Shown here: positions 34,201 to 44,860 of the stretch, piece after piece
How the letters are laid out: the number at the start of each line of letters is the position of its first letter
How positions within the stretch are numbered: the first letter of the stretch is position 1
Assembly: GCA_037447655.1 (NCBI GenBank)
Contig: JBBHKE010003448.1
Span: forward strand, 80,216-144,215
Source of the DNA: Zygnema cylindricum
Lineage: Eukaryota; Streptophyta; Zygnematophyceae; Zygnematales; Zygnemataceae
DNA: 64,000 nt
Direction of reading: 5' to 3'
Notes under the pieces: generated by a model
Seen by the model: the letters and a program-made list of their open reading frames with translations, nothing else
What the model was told of the DNA's origin: nothing
Database searches by the model: none
Position numbers and translations under genes: made by a program

Positions 34201-36414
34201 TATCACGACCACAGAGTAATCGTTTCTATGCAACAGTTGGGAGGATGTAGCATGCTCAAGAATTTCTGGTCAAAGATACTCACCAAAGGACTAAAGGAGA
34301 TATCCCCTCGAACTATGCTATACGCATACAATAGCACAATATCAATAAAACATGTTTATGACCTCCTAAAGCCACGTGCATGGTTACAACACACGTCTGA
34401 TAAGTGATACAATGAATATTTCTTGTAAAGGAAAAATTAAGACTGCTAAGGTTGACACTTGTTTCAGAGTGTCAAATGAAATCAAGGTGCACACTGAAAC
34501 ATAACATACATCCAAAAGAAGCCACACATGAAAAATAAATAATGTCCTCCAGTTTCAACGTGGATTCACAACGTCTTGCTCATTGACCATTCGCGACACT
34601 GACTGTAATCACTCCAAAACATATGCCTGGCATTGTCGATAACCCTACAGATAAAAAACGGATGCTCACCAAAACCATTGTGTTACCCTGGCAATATGTG
34701 AATGTAGAAATATTCTAAAACAGGCTTCAAAGTAGCTGTAGAGGCAATATAGTTTGTTTTAGTCTACACTGCTTGTAAGGTGAAAAAGACAGGCCAAGGG
34801 ACAGAAGCGGCGAAATACAAAACTGACATATACAAGATCGCAAAAATGTACTTTACATACCATACACCCATTCAGACTTTTTTAAGTGATGCTAGTATTC
34901 ATATTCCAAAAACGTCCAGAAACAAAAAGGAATTCAAGAACAATTGAGTTTGGCAGTGAATCCCCCTTGATAGAATTCAAGAGCTGTTGGAGTTTTGCCA
35001 TTTCGGTCCATATCGAGAATTGAGCTCATTGATGCTTATGGACCAAAAAAGATATGAACACTTTCACAAGGCAGACTTCCCTTAAGACCTTTAGAGGCAC
35101 CCGTTCTTGTACGTCAGGGTAATCAAAAGATTATGTTGGTGATATCGCACCTTGTCGGGTTATAATAGATACATACGGTACAATTTGGCGTAAGTGGCCA
35201 GTAATTCTTGTAATTGGATAGAAAATTGTACGCTTTAAACATTTTTCTGTTAAAGCAAACATATAATTACCTCACCAACCAATTAAAGGTATAATTACCC
35301 TATTAACCAGTTGAATAGCTTTCAGGAGCACAGCCTTAATCCCCTTTTGCAATCTTTCACCAACTAACAGGCAGTAGTCAAAAGAGGCAGCTGAGAATCA
35401 ATACTTTCTGGTTTATTCCAGCTTCTGAAAGTCCCTTACATGTTTAAGTTCGTTTTTCCTCGAGGTATTGCTTGGTTACAATGCGGTGATTACAATTTAC
35501 CAACTCAAGCAACTGTCAACCAGTATATAAAATGTTCATATTGACTTCATAGAAAGCCCTAATTCAGCCAACATTCTCTGTATGAAACTAAATTGAACAA
35601 CAAAAACATTATTCAAAACTCATGGGTAATAATTTTACTTTTTACGCACCAATTTCCAAGCCTGCACAATCATGTAGCCCACTTGTTTAAATATGAAAAT
35701 ACCAACGTGGCATAAAAAAAAAGTAGTATGGGAAAAAAATGAATTCCAGACTGATTACATGAATAAAGTACTTTACCACTGCAATTTTCACGCCAATCCC
35801 TTCACTTACCCGACAAGAAAGTCTCCTGCTTCCTTTTGCTGTGTCACGACTTGTTCCAAATCTTGGTTGAGATCCTTTAAAGCTTTTGCTTCATTCTCTT
35901 TCCTCCTGAGTTCATCCCTTAGCCTTCTCCAGCTCTCTGTCAGACTAATTACGACACGCTCTAGTACCGGTTTATCAGCATTCTCTACTCTCTGCTTCAT
36001 CTCTATCATCGAGACGTCTCCCTTGGCAGCATTGTAAAGGCCCTGAAGAAACAAAAAAAGAACAGTAGATGGTTAAAACCACGCAGTTAAACATTACTTC
36101 CTGTGTCATTGCAATGTTTCTTTACAGTTCATGGCAGTCAAAGTTATTTCAAACATACAAACGGATTTTTGCTTGCCACATTGCAATGTTTCTTTTCAGT
36201 TCATGTTATTGCAACGTATTGCGATTAGGTTACACGTTTTATAAGATGCTGTGGTGGAGCTTCTAAAAATGAAGATTAACACAAACACAAACACAAAAAC
36301 AAAAAAAAAAGCAATAATAGCTGAAGAGAATCAACCACTCACACGAGAGGAACTTGTCGGTACTTTAGCTCTGACAGGGCTTGGTTTGCTGGATTCTGGA
36401 GTAGAAGACTCCAT
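28252..36414 (-). CDS. Coiled-coil protein with hydrophobic C-terminus, copy B
   Basis: The exons correspond one to one with copy A: 36414-36343 (72 nt), 36042-35810 (233 nt) and 29296-28252 (1045 nt), again 449 residues with no frame-breaking change. I count four residue differences in the last exon (Glu/Asp, Gln/Lys, Gln/His, Lys/Glu, copy A first) and two in exon 1 (Ser5 to Thr, Asp7 to Glu). The LTR retrotransposon lies inside intron 2 in the same transcriptional orientation, making that intron about 6.5 kb. If the intron still splices out, the protein is unaffected. If not, the LTR promoter could drive a transcript starting before the large last exon. Function unknown. Confidence 0.7.
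29768..30946 (-). repeat. 3' LTR of the retrotransposon
   Basis: It occupies the downstream end in element (minus) orientation, directly after the polypurine tract. On the plus strand it starts TGAAACTCTG and ends ATATCAACA. Confidence 0.95.
30947..30960 (-). other. Polypurine tract
   Basis: On the minus strand GAAAATAAGGGGAG abuts the 3' LTR, the expected plus-strand primer position for reverse transcription. Confidence 0.85.
30960..32772 (-). pseudogene. Retrotransposon gag, interrupted by one frameshift
   Basis: Two overlapping minus-strand frames (32772-32212 and 32237-30960) together make a gag-like protein. The first has a Copia-type gag start (VPMFDGTDFTYWEF) and the phrase LTKSSEIWEVL. 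The second contains a CX2CX4HX4C zinc knuckle (CFFCREPGHYMEEC), a basic Lys/Arg block before it and an acidic Asp/Glu block after it. The frames switch within about 32215-32237, so a one-base change there probably broke a single reading frame. Whether programmed frameshifting is involved cannot be told. The first ATG lies inside the 5' LTR, and a second ATG (32748-32746) lies within the primer-binding site. Confidence 0.8.
32738..32752 (-). other. Primer-binding site matching the anticodon arm of initiator tRNA-Met
   Basis: Immediately after the 5' LTR, with no gap, the minus strand reads GGTTATGGGCCCACC. From memory of plant initiator tRNA-Met (anticodon arm GGUGGGCCCAUAACCCAC), this is complementary to the anticodon-loop region and not to the tRNA 3' end. 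That arrangement is known from Drosophila copia, which is primed by a half-tRNA fragment. Confidence 0.75.
32753..33931 (-). repeat. 5' LTR of the retrotransposon
   Basis: Same length (1179 bp) as the other LTR, adjacent to the primer-binding site. In element orientation it carries the promoter and points toward the last exon of copy B. Confidence 0.95.
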
Positions 36415-36798
36415 CAGTCACCTATACGCAAACACTAATTAAGACTACCTGTTTTGAGTAAAATGAGAATCAGATGAATCAAAATTCCTTCATTCTTTCC
36501 CTAGCAAACACTGAGCAAGAAAATTGTCAGCTTCATTCATTCTCAAACATGAGAAATCTTTCACTCGAGCACAAGAATACCGAGACTTACTTTCAGGTTT
36601 CTAACGTAAAAGCAGGAAGAAAAAGCTTGAAAAATGCAACTTCTCCAATCCTGGAGTCCGACGTCAGCAAATGGAGAAATATACGTCAGGTCCGAGATTA
36701 TGGCCCTGCTGTGAGGAAAAAACGAGGGCATACTATTATCTGATTATCTTCATAGTTCGAACTTTACAAAATAATCAGTACAGTACAGTACTGTACAG

Positions 36799-37019
36799 TA
36801 CACCGTATATCGGTATTAGTGTTAATAATTTTTTCGTCACTTAAAGCATCTTTTTTCCGTACACACTTGTCCGACTTTCATATAGAGACCGCCGATGGGA
36901 AGGTGAAAATCTTGGATTTATGTATCAACCGTCAGATTCATAATCCGACGAGCGTGTACGGAGAAAATGTGTTTTAAGCGGCAAAAAAAACATTAACACT
37001 AATAGCTACACACGGTGTA
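36799..37019. mobile_element. TA-MITE, family 1, upstream of copy B
   Basis: The ends tacaccgtatatcggtatta and, inverted, gctacacacggtgta. It retains an interior segment (tatagagaccgccgatggga) that the unit A copy at 20639 has lost, so that copy carries a small deletion. Confidence 0.9.
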
Positions 37020-37659
37020 CTGTACAAAACTGTTAACAGACGAGTTAAATGGGCGTATAATAAGCACAAAACAAACTCATAACATATAGTTGTCCGCACT
37101 GAATACAGCATGATTGCTGTAGTTTTACCCTGTAAGCCGTAAGGACAGGGCTAGAAAATACAACGGATTCCAATATCATAATTGTAATATGAGGAAATTA
37201 TTAGAGTCGTACAGTATTCAGAGCTATTTTCGCCTTTCATTTTTTGCTATTTTCGCCTGTTGTACTCTATGTAACCAATTGTACAAGGCCTAGTTCGTAA
37301 AAGTACAAAATGTGTGGATTCCACAACCGAACAATGAAAGCTGTCGGTGTTGTACTTACTGTACTTCCTCGTACGAAGAAAAAAAGACAAACATCAAGAT
37401 CCAATGAGCTTTTGTCAGTGTAGAGAGAATGCATGCAAAACTATGGCATGTTCCTATTGGCTGCCACGCGTACAGAATATAGTGGCACGCCCAGACAGGC
37501 TGTCAGAAGTACGAATTCCAAAGATTTGGATTCATTAACACCGTCTATACCGACAAAAAAATCATTGACATTTTGTCTTATTATACCTCAGACCATGTGA
37601 AATTCTACGGATGGCAAAAAAAACAGTCCATTATTATGTCAGTCCCGGCTTCAAACAGT

Positions 37660-37810
37660 TTTAGCGACCACATAGTTTCGTCGCCGAGGTGTAGAAAGTC
37701 GACATGATAATCCAGCGACGAGAACGTCTCGTCGCTGAATGGTATTTTTGATGGTAAACTAAATTGTAACATTCAGCGACGAAAATATATCGTGGCTGAA
37801 TGATACAACT
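37660..37810. repeat. AGCGACGA-repeat segment with hairpins
   Basis: The motif gcgacga occurs repeatedly in both orientations, including the palindrome gcgacgagaacgtctcgtcgc (one central mismatch), and again as cagcgacgaaaatatatcgt. Such clustered subterminal motifs are common at ends of plant DNA transposons, but no complete element could be delimited. Confidence 0.4.
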
Positions 37811-39860
37811 TTGACTCTACTATAGATTGAAGGTATACATAGTCGCATTATAAGTTATATCCCATAAATTACTTGTGTGTCACGAGCATAACGCGAATTT
37901 TTTGACCAAACAAATAAAATGTTATCCTAATTTTTTTTTTTTAAAACCCGTTACTATTAAAAAAATTATACACTTTGCCTCTTAAGCTTGGTCCACAATA
38001 ATCACAAACAAGAATCAGAATTCATTTTTGTTTCTTGTATTTCCTTGTTTCATTTTCGGTCCTGAAATGTTTTTTATTTCATTTATTTTGTTATCAGAAT
38101 AACCTCAGATCATATCTTTTTAACAAGAAAAAACACATTCTATAAACGTAGAGCAAACTAATATATAAGATACAAAAATAAAAAAACACAAATAATAAAC
38201 ATAAACATAATTGTGGGTAATATAAATTAAAACTATAAACAACCGATTTCTTTGTTTTATATTGCTTTCACGGGGCACATAACAATTGTACAAAAGTTAG
38301 AACCCTAAATATAAAATAATTCAAAACTGGTCAAACGAAATCCTATGTCGGATAATCACCAAATGTACAACTCTAAGAAAACACGAAATATTATTCTTAC
38401 CTACATTTCTCCATATTTAAATTATTTTTGTTATTTGTGCAATAAAAAACTAAACTCAATAACATCAAAGCTACCCATACCCTACCTCTTTTAAAATCTT
38501 TCCTTTTTTTCTTTCCCCCCTCTCCTCCCTCACCTCTACTCTCTTCCTTTCCTCGCCTTCCCTCTTTCCTCTCTTCCCTCACTTTCCCCCTATCGTTCAA
38601 AACTTATTCTTTTATACTTCAATAGTATGCCCGTTATCTCCATTTGTAGAAGGAATATTGCATATGTCACAACTGCAAAATAGCAAAAAAAAAAGTGAAT
38701 CAATGAAAAATTAGCGACCACAACCAACATAATTCGAATGACAGCAAAACAAACAAATAAAACAAAATACAACAAAAGTTAAAAAAAAAACAGCTACATA
38801 GAAACAAATTCGAGAGATCCACGAAAAAAGAATGTAATAGATTGAGGGCGAAGGGGCGACATTGGAAGGGGGGGGATGGGGAGGGGGGGGGAGTTAGACA
38901 CATTAGGAGGGGTGCGATAGACACCTTCAGTGTGAGGAGGGAAAAATATAAGAATATAGGGAGAGAGTGGGATTCATGGATAGGGAGAGAGTGGGATTCA
39001 CGGATAGGGAGAAGCACATTCAGAAGGAGAGAGGGGGAGAGGGAGAGGGTAAATGGAGATTGGGAGAGAAAGAGGCAAAGGCAGAGAGGTAGAGGAGAAG
39101 GGGGAGAAGGAAAGGGGATAACAATACAATTGGAGAACATGTAAACAATTAAAGCGACACACACTGAAAAGGAGAGAGAGGGAGAGGAGAAACTAAAGAT
39201 AGTGCAACAGAGGTAGAGAGAGAGAGGAAAAATAGGGGGGGAGGGGAGGCGGAGCAAGGGGAAGGTGAGGGACACACAAACCGGAAGAGGGAACTCTATT
39301 CACCATAAAGTTGAGGAGATATGGAAGAGACAGGGTGGTTGGACGAGGAAATGGTAGGTTGATAGGGTGGAACCCATGGATGAAAGGTGGAGCAGGCGGC
39401 GGAGCGATCGTCTATTTCGCGGTGAACAAAATGAAATATTTGTAAAAAAAACGCCATAAAAATTCCCTCTAAAAAACGGTTGGTTGTGATTCGCCAAAAA
39501 CAACTTTTTTTATGGACTGTTCGCGTTTGGCGTTTCCTATCCCCAAATATCACCAACGCCAAATGATGTTGTTTTATTCTAAAAAATACAAATAACAACC
39601 TATATTTAGTATTTTTTGGCACATCAACCCCGTATTAACATAAACGTTTACTTTATTTTGTGTTCGACACCATATTACAATGGACATTTATACTAAATGG
39701 GACCATCTTCACCTTAATACAATAAAATTTTACGCTAAATGGACCATAACCATAAAATAACATTAATAATAACTAAAAGTGCTTACAAAGAACCTAGTCG
39801 GTATTGAAATTGTATATGTCTAGGTTACAGTTATACGCCGCCGCGACATTCCATCAGTTA
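37811..39860. other. Intergenic, low-complexity, no gene supported
   Basis: 38470-38600 is pyrimidine-rich and 38830-39290 is strongly purine-rich on the plus strand (GGGAGAG-type), with a short 32-bp direct repeat (gggagagagtgggattca) at 38959-39010. Long frames here arise from low complexity. Confidence 0.5.
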
Positions 39861-39899
39861 CGTTCATTTATTGAAAAAATGACTTTCCACATACGAATT

Positions 39900-40250
39900 T
39901 GTTTGACGTTCACACTGTATACAATACGGTTTTTCGTCTAATAAGTGCGAACGTAATTTTTTAGGACCCGGATTCAACCCCTTCTAAGACCGCACATTCT
40001 CATGCATCCGCATCTATTAAACATAATAAATTGTATTTTTTTACTTTAAAAGGTACGATTCTGTACGGCCTGACACTATCCGTACACCACACTAATTACA
40101 TGATGTTGTAATAGCGTTTTGTACGGTACATAAAAACTAACCCTAAATGGAATACAAAAAAAAATAGAATGAACTACGCTAATGGAGAATAATTAAAAAA
40201 AAAGCGGGACGTAATTAGTGTACACAACGCTAATAACGATTGGCGGTGTA
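39900..40250. mobile_element. Right portion of a 543-bp-family element
   Basis: From about 39950 the sequence follows the element at 57149-57691 (shared gaccgcacattc, ccgtacaccacact, atagaatgaactacgc) and ends acgattggcggtgta. The matching left terminus was not found, so it is truncated or rearranged. Confidence 0.65.
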
Positions 40251-40766
40251 GTTTGTGTGATTGAACTTTTTCACAGAGGAAGTTTACTCTAATTTATTTA
40301 AGTACTCTATATTGGGTCATGTCGGCAATAATTATCCGCGCTGTAATAATGAGCACTAAATTACGTAGACGTATAAAATTTGTCAGTCCGTATAGTTTGA
40401 CGTCATTATGACGCTGGTACTATTTGCCGCGCTGAATGTCAATTAATGTTCACACTGATGACGATGCTGTCGACGGACGAGAGTAATGCGAACGTCTGTT
40501 ATTCGATGTGATGATTTTTCTGATTAGTGCAATTTCACCTGCGAGCGTGATTTTCTATTAAATCATTATTTGTACCTTTTTACTTATAAAAGTACAATTT
40601 TGCACTGTCGGACATCGTCCGTACTCAACACTATTTAAAACGAACCTATATTATATTTTTTTACGCTTATTACACCTTACCATAAATAGTATAATGAAAA
40701 AATCAAAATCATTTACTCTATTTAAGGTGATAAAGTCAAAATTTAGGGCGACCGAATTAGCGTGAT

Positions 40767-41550
40767 TTAGGGTATGTCCCCATGTGCATAAGTAAGGGTT
40801 TTTTTCTGTCGTTCTCTTGTAAAACTTAGCGCGTACTGCCAAAGTTGCAACCGTACGAAGGAATCGCAAATTTGTAGAGTACAATTTGCGTCATCCTCGA
40901 ATTTCAGATGTATGAAAATTTGTCGTCTTGTGTTTTTCGACCCACTTCCGCGACAAAAAACGTCATCTTCAACCTTACGTTTAAGTCACATGCGCACTGT
41001 GTTTTAAAACTATGTATTTTCCATAAACAAATGGGAACATATATTCACACGTGCCGTAATTTTTGAAAAATTTTAGACGATTTATAAGAACAAAGAAAAG
41101 TATAGAATTCGCTATGTTTTGTCCGTTTGCATTTGAATAGGACAAAGAAAAGTACACAATTTGTTTGGTTTTGTCCGTTTTGGTCCAATACAAATTTATT
41201 TTTTTGCAGGGGTCTTCAAATTCCGATGCCATTTCACGTCGACCGGATAGGAGACGCAAAGGCAAAGCGCCTCGTCTTCAACCGTGAATCGGCACAGACT
41301 GGAAGGCGGTACGTCTACAATGTCACGGTAAGACATGCGACGTCATAAGCAGATCGAAAAAATAGCGTGCGACCACAGATTGTAGACGTTGACAACCGTC
41401 ACAAGGTATTGTCGACGTATATAATCGTCACAAGCATAAGTTACGATTTCGTCCTTACAAACATAGGGACACTTGAAAACCGGGTCCGGCGGATCCGCGC
41501 TAAAGTATAAATTAAGTTCGCTAAGTTACAAGTACATGGGGACATACTCT
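40767..41550. mobile_element. TTAGGG-ended TIR element, ~0.78 kb
   Basis: The left end ttagggtatgtccccatgtg and the right part gtacatggggacatactct are inverted. Internal blocks (ttcgacccacttccg, cattttcgtg-like and gtcgacgtatataatcgtca) are shared with the elements at 12891 and 23004. Confidence 0.7.
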
Positions 41551-41839
41551 TACTCTAATTACGATTAGCGGTGTAGCTTTCGCCTTTCGGTTGCAATTTG
41601 GAATCTTGACGGCGATTTTATCTTCGGCCGCCTTTCGGGCCCGTCGCAGTGGCTACCGTACCGCCATTCTGTATTAAGCGAGACCATACTACAGTACAAT
41701 ACAATACAGTAACAACGTGTGGGGCATGTGGGGCAAACCACTGGACGCGTCCACGTCGCCCCAATTTCATTTCGTTTTACGACAGCCGCGCCGCGCGGAC
41801 GTCGTGTGTATAAATAATTAAATATGTTAGGGTTTTTTT

Positions 41840-43650
41840 TAGTGTTGGGTATCGAGGACCATTTGCCGATATTCGACATATATCGAATTTCAAGTACCCG
41901 ATAATCGATATATCGCTTCGATATATATCGAAAATCAAAATATCGCGATATATCACCGATATATCGCCGATATATCGTATCGTCAATAAATCGAAGCATT
42001 TAAAAAAATAAATAAAAAATAAGGGAATTGCTAATCGCAAGGACGATTTTTGCTGCGCGCAGGTAGTTGTCAGAAATTGTACATTTAAAGTACAGTTTCG
42101 CACAAGCTACGTACTTTTAAGTTCAGATTTGACGTTCAGCCCGTCGAACAAATTTGACTGGCGAAATATTGTAACGGCGGCTAAAAAAGTGTCGCGCTTG
42201 CAAACGTCGACCGTCATAAAAAAAAACAATTCACACGGCCGGCGCAAGTTTACTGGAACAAAACTGCGGCAACCACATATAAATAAAATGGCTGCGCGCA
42301 AGTAGTTTGTCACTTCACGTGAGCTCCACTGTGAGAGCACACACCGACATTTTGACTTAGCCGCAAAAGTGGAATGTAATCGCGAACCGTTACACTGATT
42401 TTAGACACAAATTAAAGGACGACGTACAAGTGTACAACATGAATAAACTCGCACGAAACGAAATAAACTTCGTACAAAATAAAAAAGCGTAGCCTTAGTT
42501 TCATCGATATTTATACGCGAGTACCCTTTTTATTTTGTACGAAGTTTATTTCGTTTCGTGCGAGTTTATTCATGTTGTACGTCGTCCTTCAATTTGTGTC
42601 CAAGTTCAGTGTAACGGTTCGCGATTAGATTCCATTTTTGCGGCTAAGTCAAAATGTCGATGTGTTATCTCACAGTGGAGCTCACGTGAAGTGAGAAGCT
42701 ACCTGCGCGCAACCATTTTATTCATATGTGGTTGCCGCAGTTTTGTTCCAGTAAACCTGCGCTGGCCGTGTGAATTGTTTTTTTTTTATGACGGTCGACG
42801 TTCGCAAGCACGACAATTTTTTAGCCGCCGTTACAATATTTCGCCAGTCAAATTTGTTCCACGAGTTGACCGTCAAATCTGAACTCAAAGGGTACGTAGC
42901 TTGTACGAAAATGTACTTCAAATGTACAATTTCTGACAACTACCTGCGCGCAGCAAAAATCGTCTCTGCAATTAGCAATTCCCTAAAAAGAATCACAGTT
43001 CTCCAAAGTCACATGCCTTTGGACAAGGTGACTGTAAAATTTTTGCCGAAAATAAATACGGTTTTTTCCTGAAAGTCAGCAGAGTGAAGGAGATCTCTGA
43101 GGTCCATTTACGCGGTACACTTATATAATAAGCAAATACACGTACATAATACGCAAGTACGGATTTCCATACGAAAATGGTCGGTCCTCAAATCTTTGAC
43201 GATTTTAGAGATTTGATCATCAACTTACATGGAACCACTCAAATCAAAACACGTATGCAAAAACTTGTTTATTGAAAATACGCGATGTATAAATTTTGCT
43301 GTCCGTACTATTACAAAGACCTCCTCATGCAACCATACCCCAAATAAGTAATTATATGAATTACAAAATTTGTACTTTTTTGTCGGTTACATTTTGCGTC
43401 GTCTACCTTTAAGTCACGGAACGAAAATCACGTCGTACGTGGCGTATTAGACAATTTGTTTTTTTCGCTAAAATAACATATTACATTAAAAAATAAAATA
43501 TTAAATTTATAAAATACTATATATCGCGATATATATTGCGGTGGTTTATGTTGGTCTCGGTACGATGTATCGAGGAGTCTGTTCGATCGATATTCGATAT
43601 ATTGATTATTGAAACCATCGCAATATGAAATTACCCGATACCCAACACTA
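41840..43650. mobile_element. hAT-like element carrying nested insertions
   Basis: Both ends read TAGTGTTGGGTATCG when oriented inward. The hAT-derived parts are about 41840-42020 and 43485-43650, rich in ATATCGATAT motifs and similar to the MITE at 27432-27828. Between them sit the fold-back element (42022-42984) and another repeat block (about 43000-43350). The left flank GTTTTTTT (41832-41839) matches GTTTTGTT (44192-44199) at 7 of 8 positions once the element inserted at its right tip is removed, consistent with an 8-bp hAT target duplication. Confidence 0.75.
42022..42984. mobile_element. Fold-back element: ~460-bp inverted arms, ~36-bp spacer
   Basis: The left arm (42022-42489) and right arm (42526-42984) are inverted copies almost end to end. 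Examples are agggaattgctaatcgca against its inverse at 42967-42984, and acttcgtacaaaataaaaa against tttttattttgtacgaagt at the centre. A transcript crossing it would fold into a very long hairpin. No coding capacity is seen. A solo arm lies at 22563-22880. Confidence 0.93.
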
Positions 43651-44191
43651 CACTGCGCATCGTTATTAGTGTCAAAGTTTAAATAGTGTGGAAGTAAATA
43701 TACCGTCATTGACGCTAATTAAGATTTTTTTATTTTTTTCAAAAAAAATGTATTCTAATTTCGGCGTTTATGCTAATTTGGGAACAGCAAAAATGGAATA
43801 TTCGCTGTACAATTATATACATTAATATATGTAACCGTACAAAATATTAAAAATCGTACGCCGTCGTGAAATTTAAGTATCCGTACATGTAAGACTAGTT
43901 TACGTGTCAAAAAAATCCCGTTTTTTTAGCGCACGATCCTATGCGTGCGCGTCTGATTTAACTCATTTTTTGTAAGATTTTCACTTGAAAAGGTACATTT
44001 ATGTACGGTATGACATCGACCGTACACCACACTATTTAGATATTATTGTAATTCGTCCTTTACGCTATTTTGTATGGTACCTTAATTAACGTCAAGGAAA
44101 AATTAAAATCATGCATCCTATTTGAGGAAAAAAATCAAAATTTTAAGAACCCAAATTAGTGTTGTTGACACTAATAACGATGCGCGGTGTA
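43649..44191. mobile_element. TA-inserting TIR element, 543 bp, in the hAT terminus
   Basis: The ends TACACTGCGCATCGTTATTA and, inverted, AATAACGATGCGCGGTGTA. Counting both TA dinucleotides it is 543 bp, the same length as 57149-57691. The left TA coincides with the last two bases of the hAT element, so it inserted there. Confidence 0.88.
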
Positions 44192-44428
44192 GTTTTGTTC
44201 TCATTTGTGTGTTTTTTATATAAAAAAAAACACAACCAATAAAAAACATATAACCCTAAAAATCATAGAGGTACCAAGCGTTTTCAACGCACGCATGAAA
44301 CATCGAAAAAATAATGATATATGCGCACGGAACACATGCATTTTTTTTTAAATGCGTTGACCGACTTTGTCTTCATAATATAATAGAAAATAAAAAACAT
44401 TTAATCAAAAGTACTACTACAACTTAGG

Positions 44429-44860
44429 GTATGTGCCCATGTATAAAAGTACCGGTTTTTTAGTATATCTTCCGTCAAAGATTTTCCCGCGGCTTCCGCT
44501 GGCTTTGCATCCACGCTGGCGGAAAGCACATGGCCAATGTCACGTGTAGCCACATAATCGCGCGTTCGTCGCGGATATTTATTTAATTTTCCACGAGGCG
44601 CAAGTCTATACGTTCAGGCTCCCAAAATTGAACTATTTCAGGTCACTTGTTGCAAACTGGAAGGTTTTACCGACGGCGTATCCGATTCTGCATCCGACGT
44701 TCAAGGTTTACGCCCATAACCTTGGAGAATGAAATCGGTCATCCAGTAACTTTGTTTTACTGACAGAAATAAAAAATTGGTACGGTATTGTCTGAAACAG
44801 AACGTCCGGCAGTAAATAACCTCATTTTCAACCCTAAATGTAACTTCACCCTAACTCAAA
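44429..44860. repeat. Repeat related to the interior of 23004-24464
   Basis: Shared blocks include cttccgtcaaagattttc, gtatccgattctgcatccga and cacttgttgc, at diverged identity. The ends ttagggtatgtgcccatgt and cttcaccctaa hint at another TTAGGG-ended element. Confidence 0.55.

Larger units (their letters stand above)
26748..37597. repeat. Segmental duplication, unit B (~10.85 kb with insertions)
   Basis: Same order and orientation as 15139-21413, interrupted by a hAT-like MITE (27432-27828) and an LTR retrotransposon (29768-33931). Outside the insertions the two units are nearly identical apart from scattered substitutions and small indels. The intron 1 microsatellite (acaaac)n is much shorter here (36278-36303) than in unit A (20116-20156). 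Confidence 0.95.
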
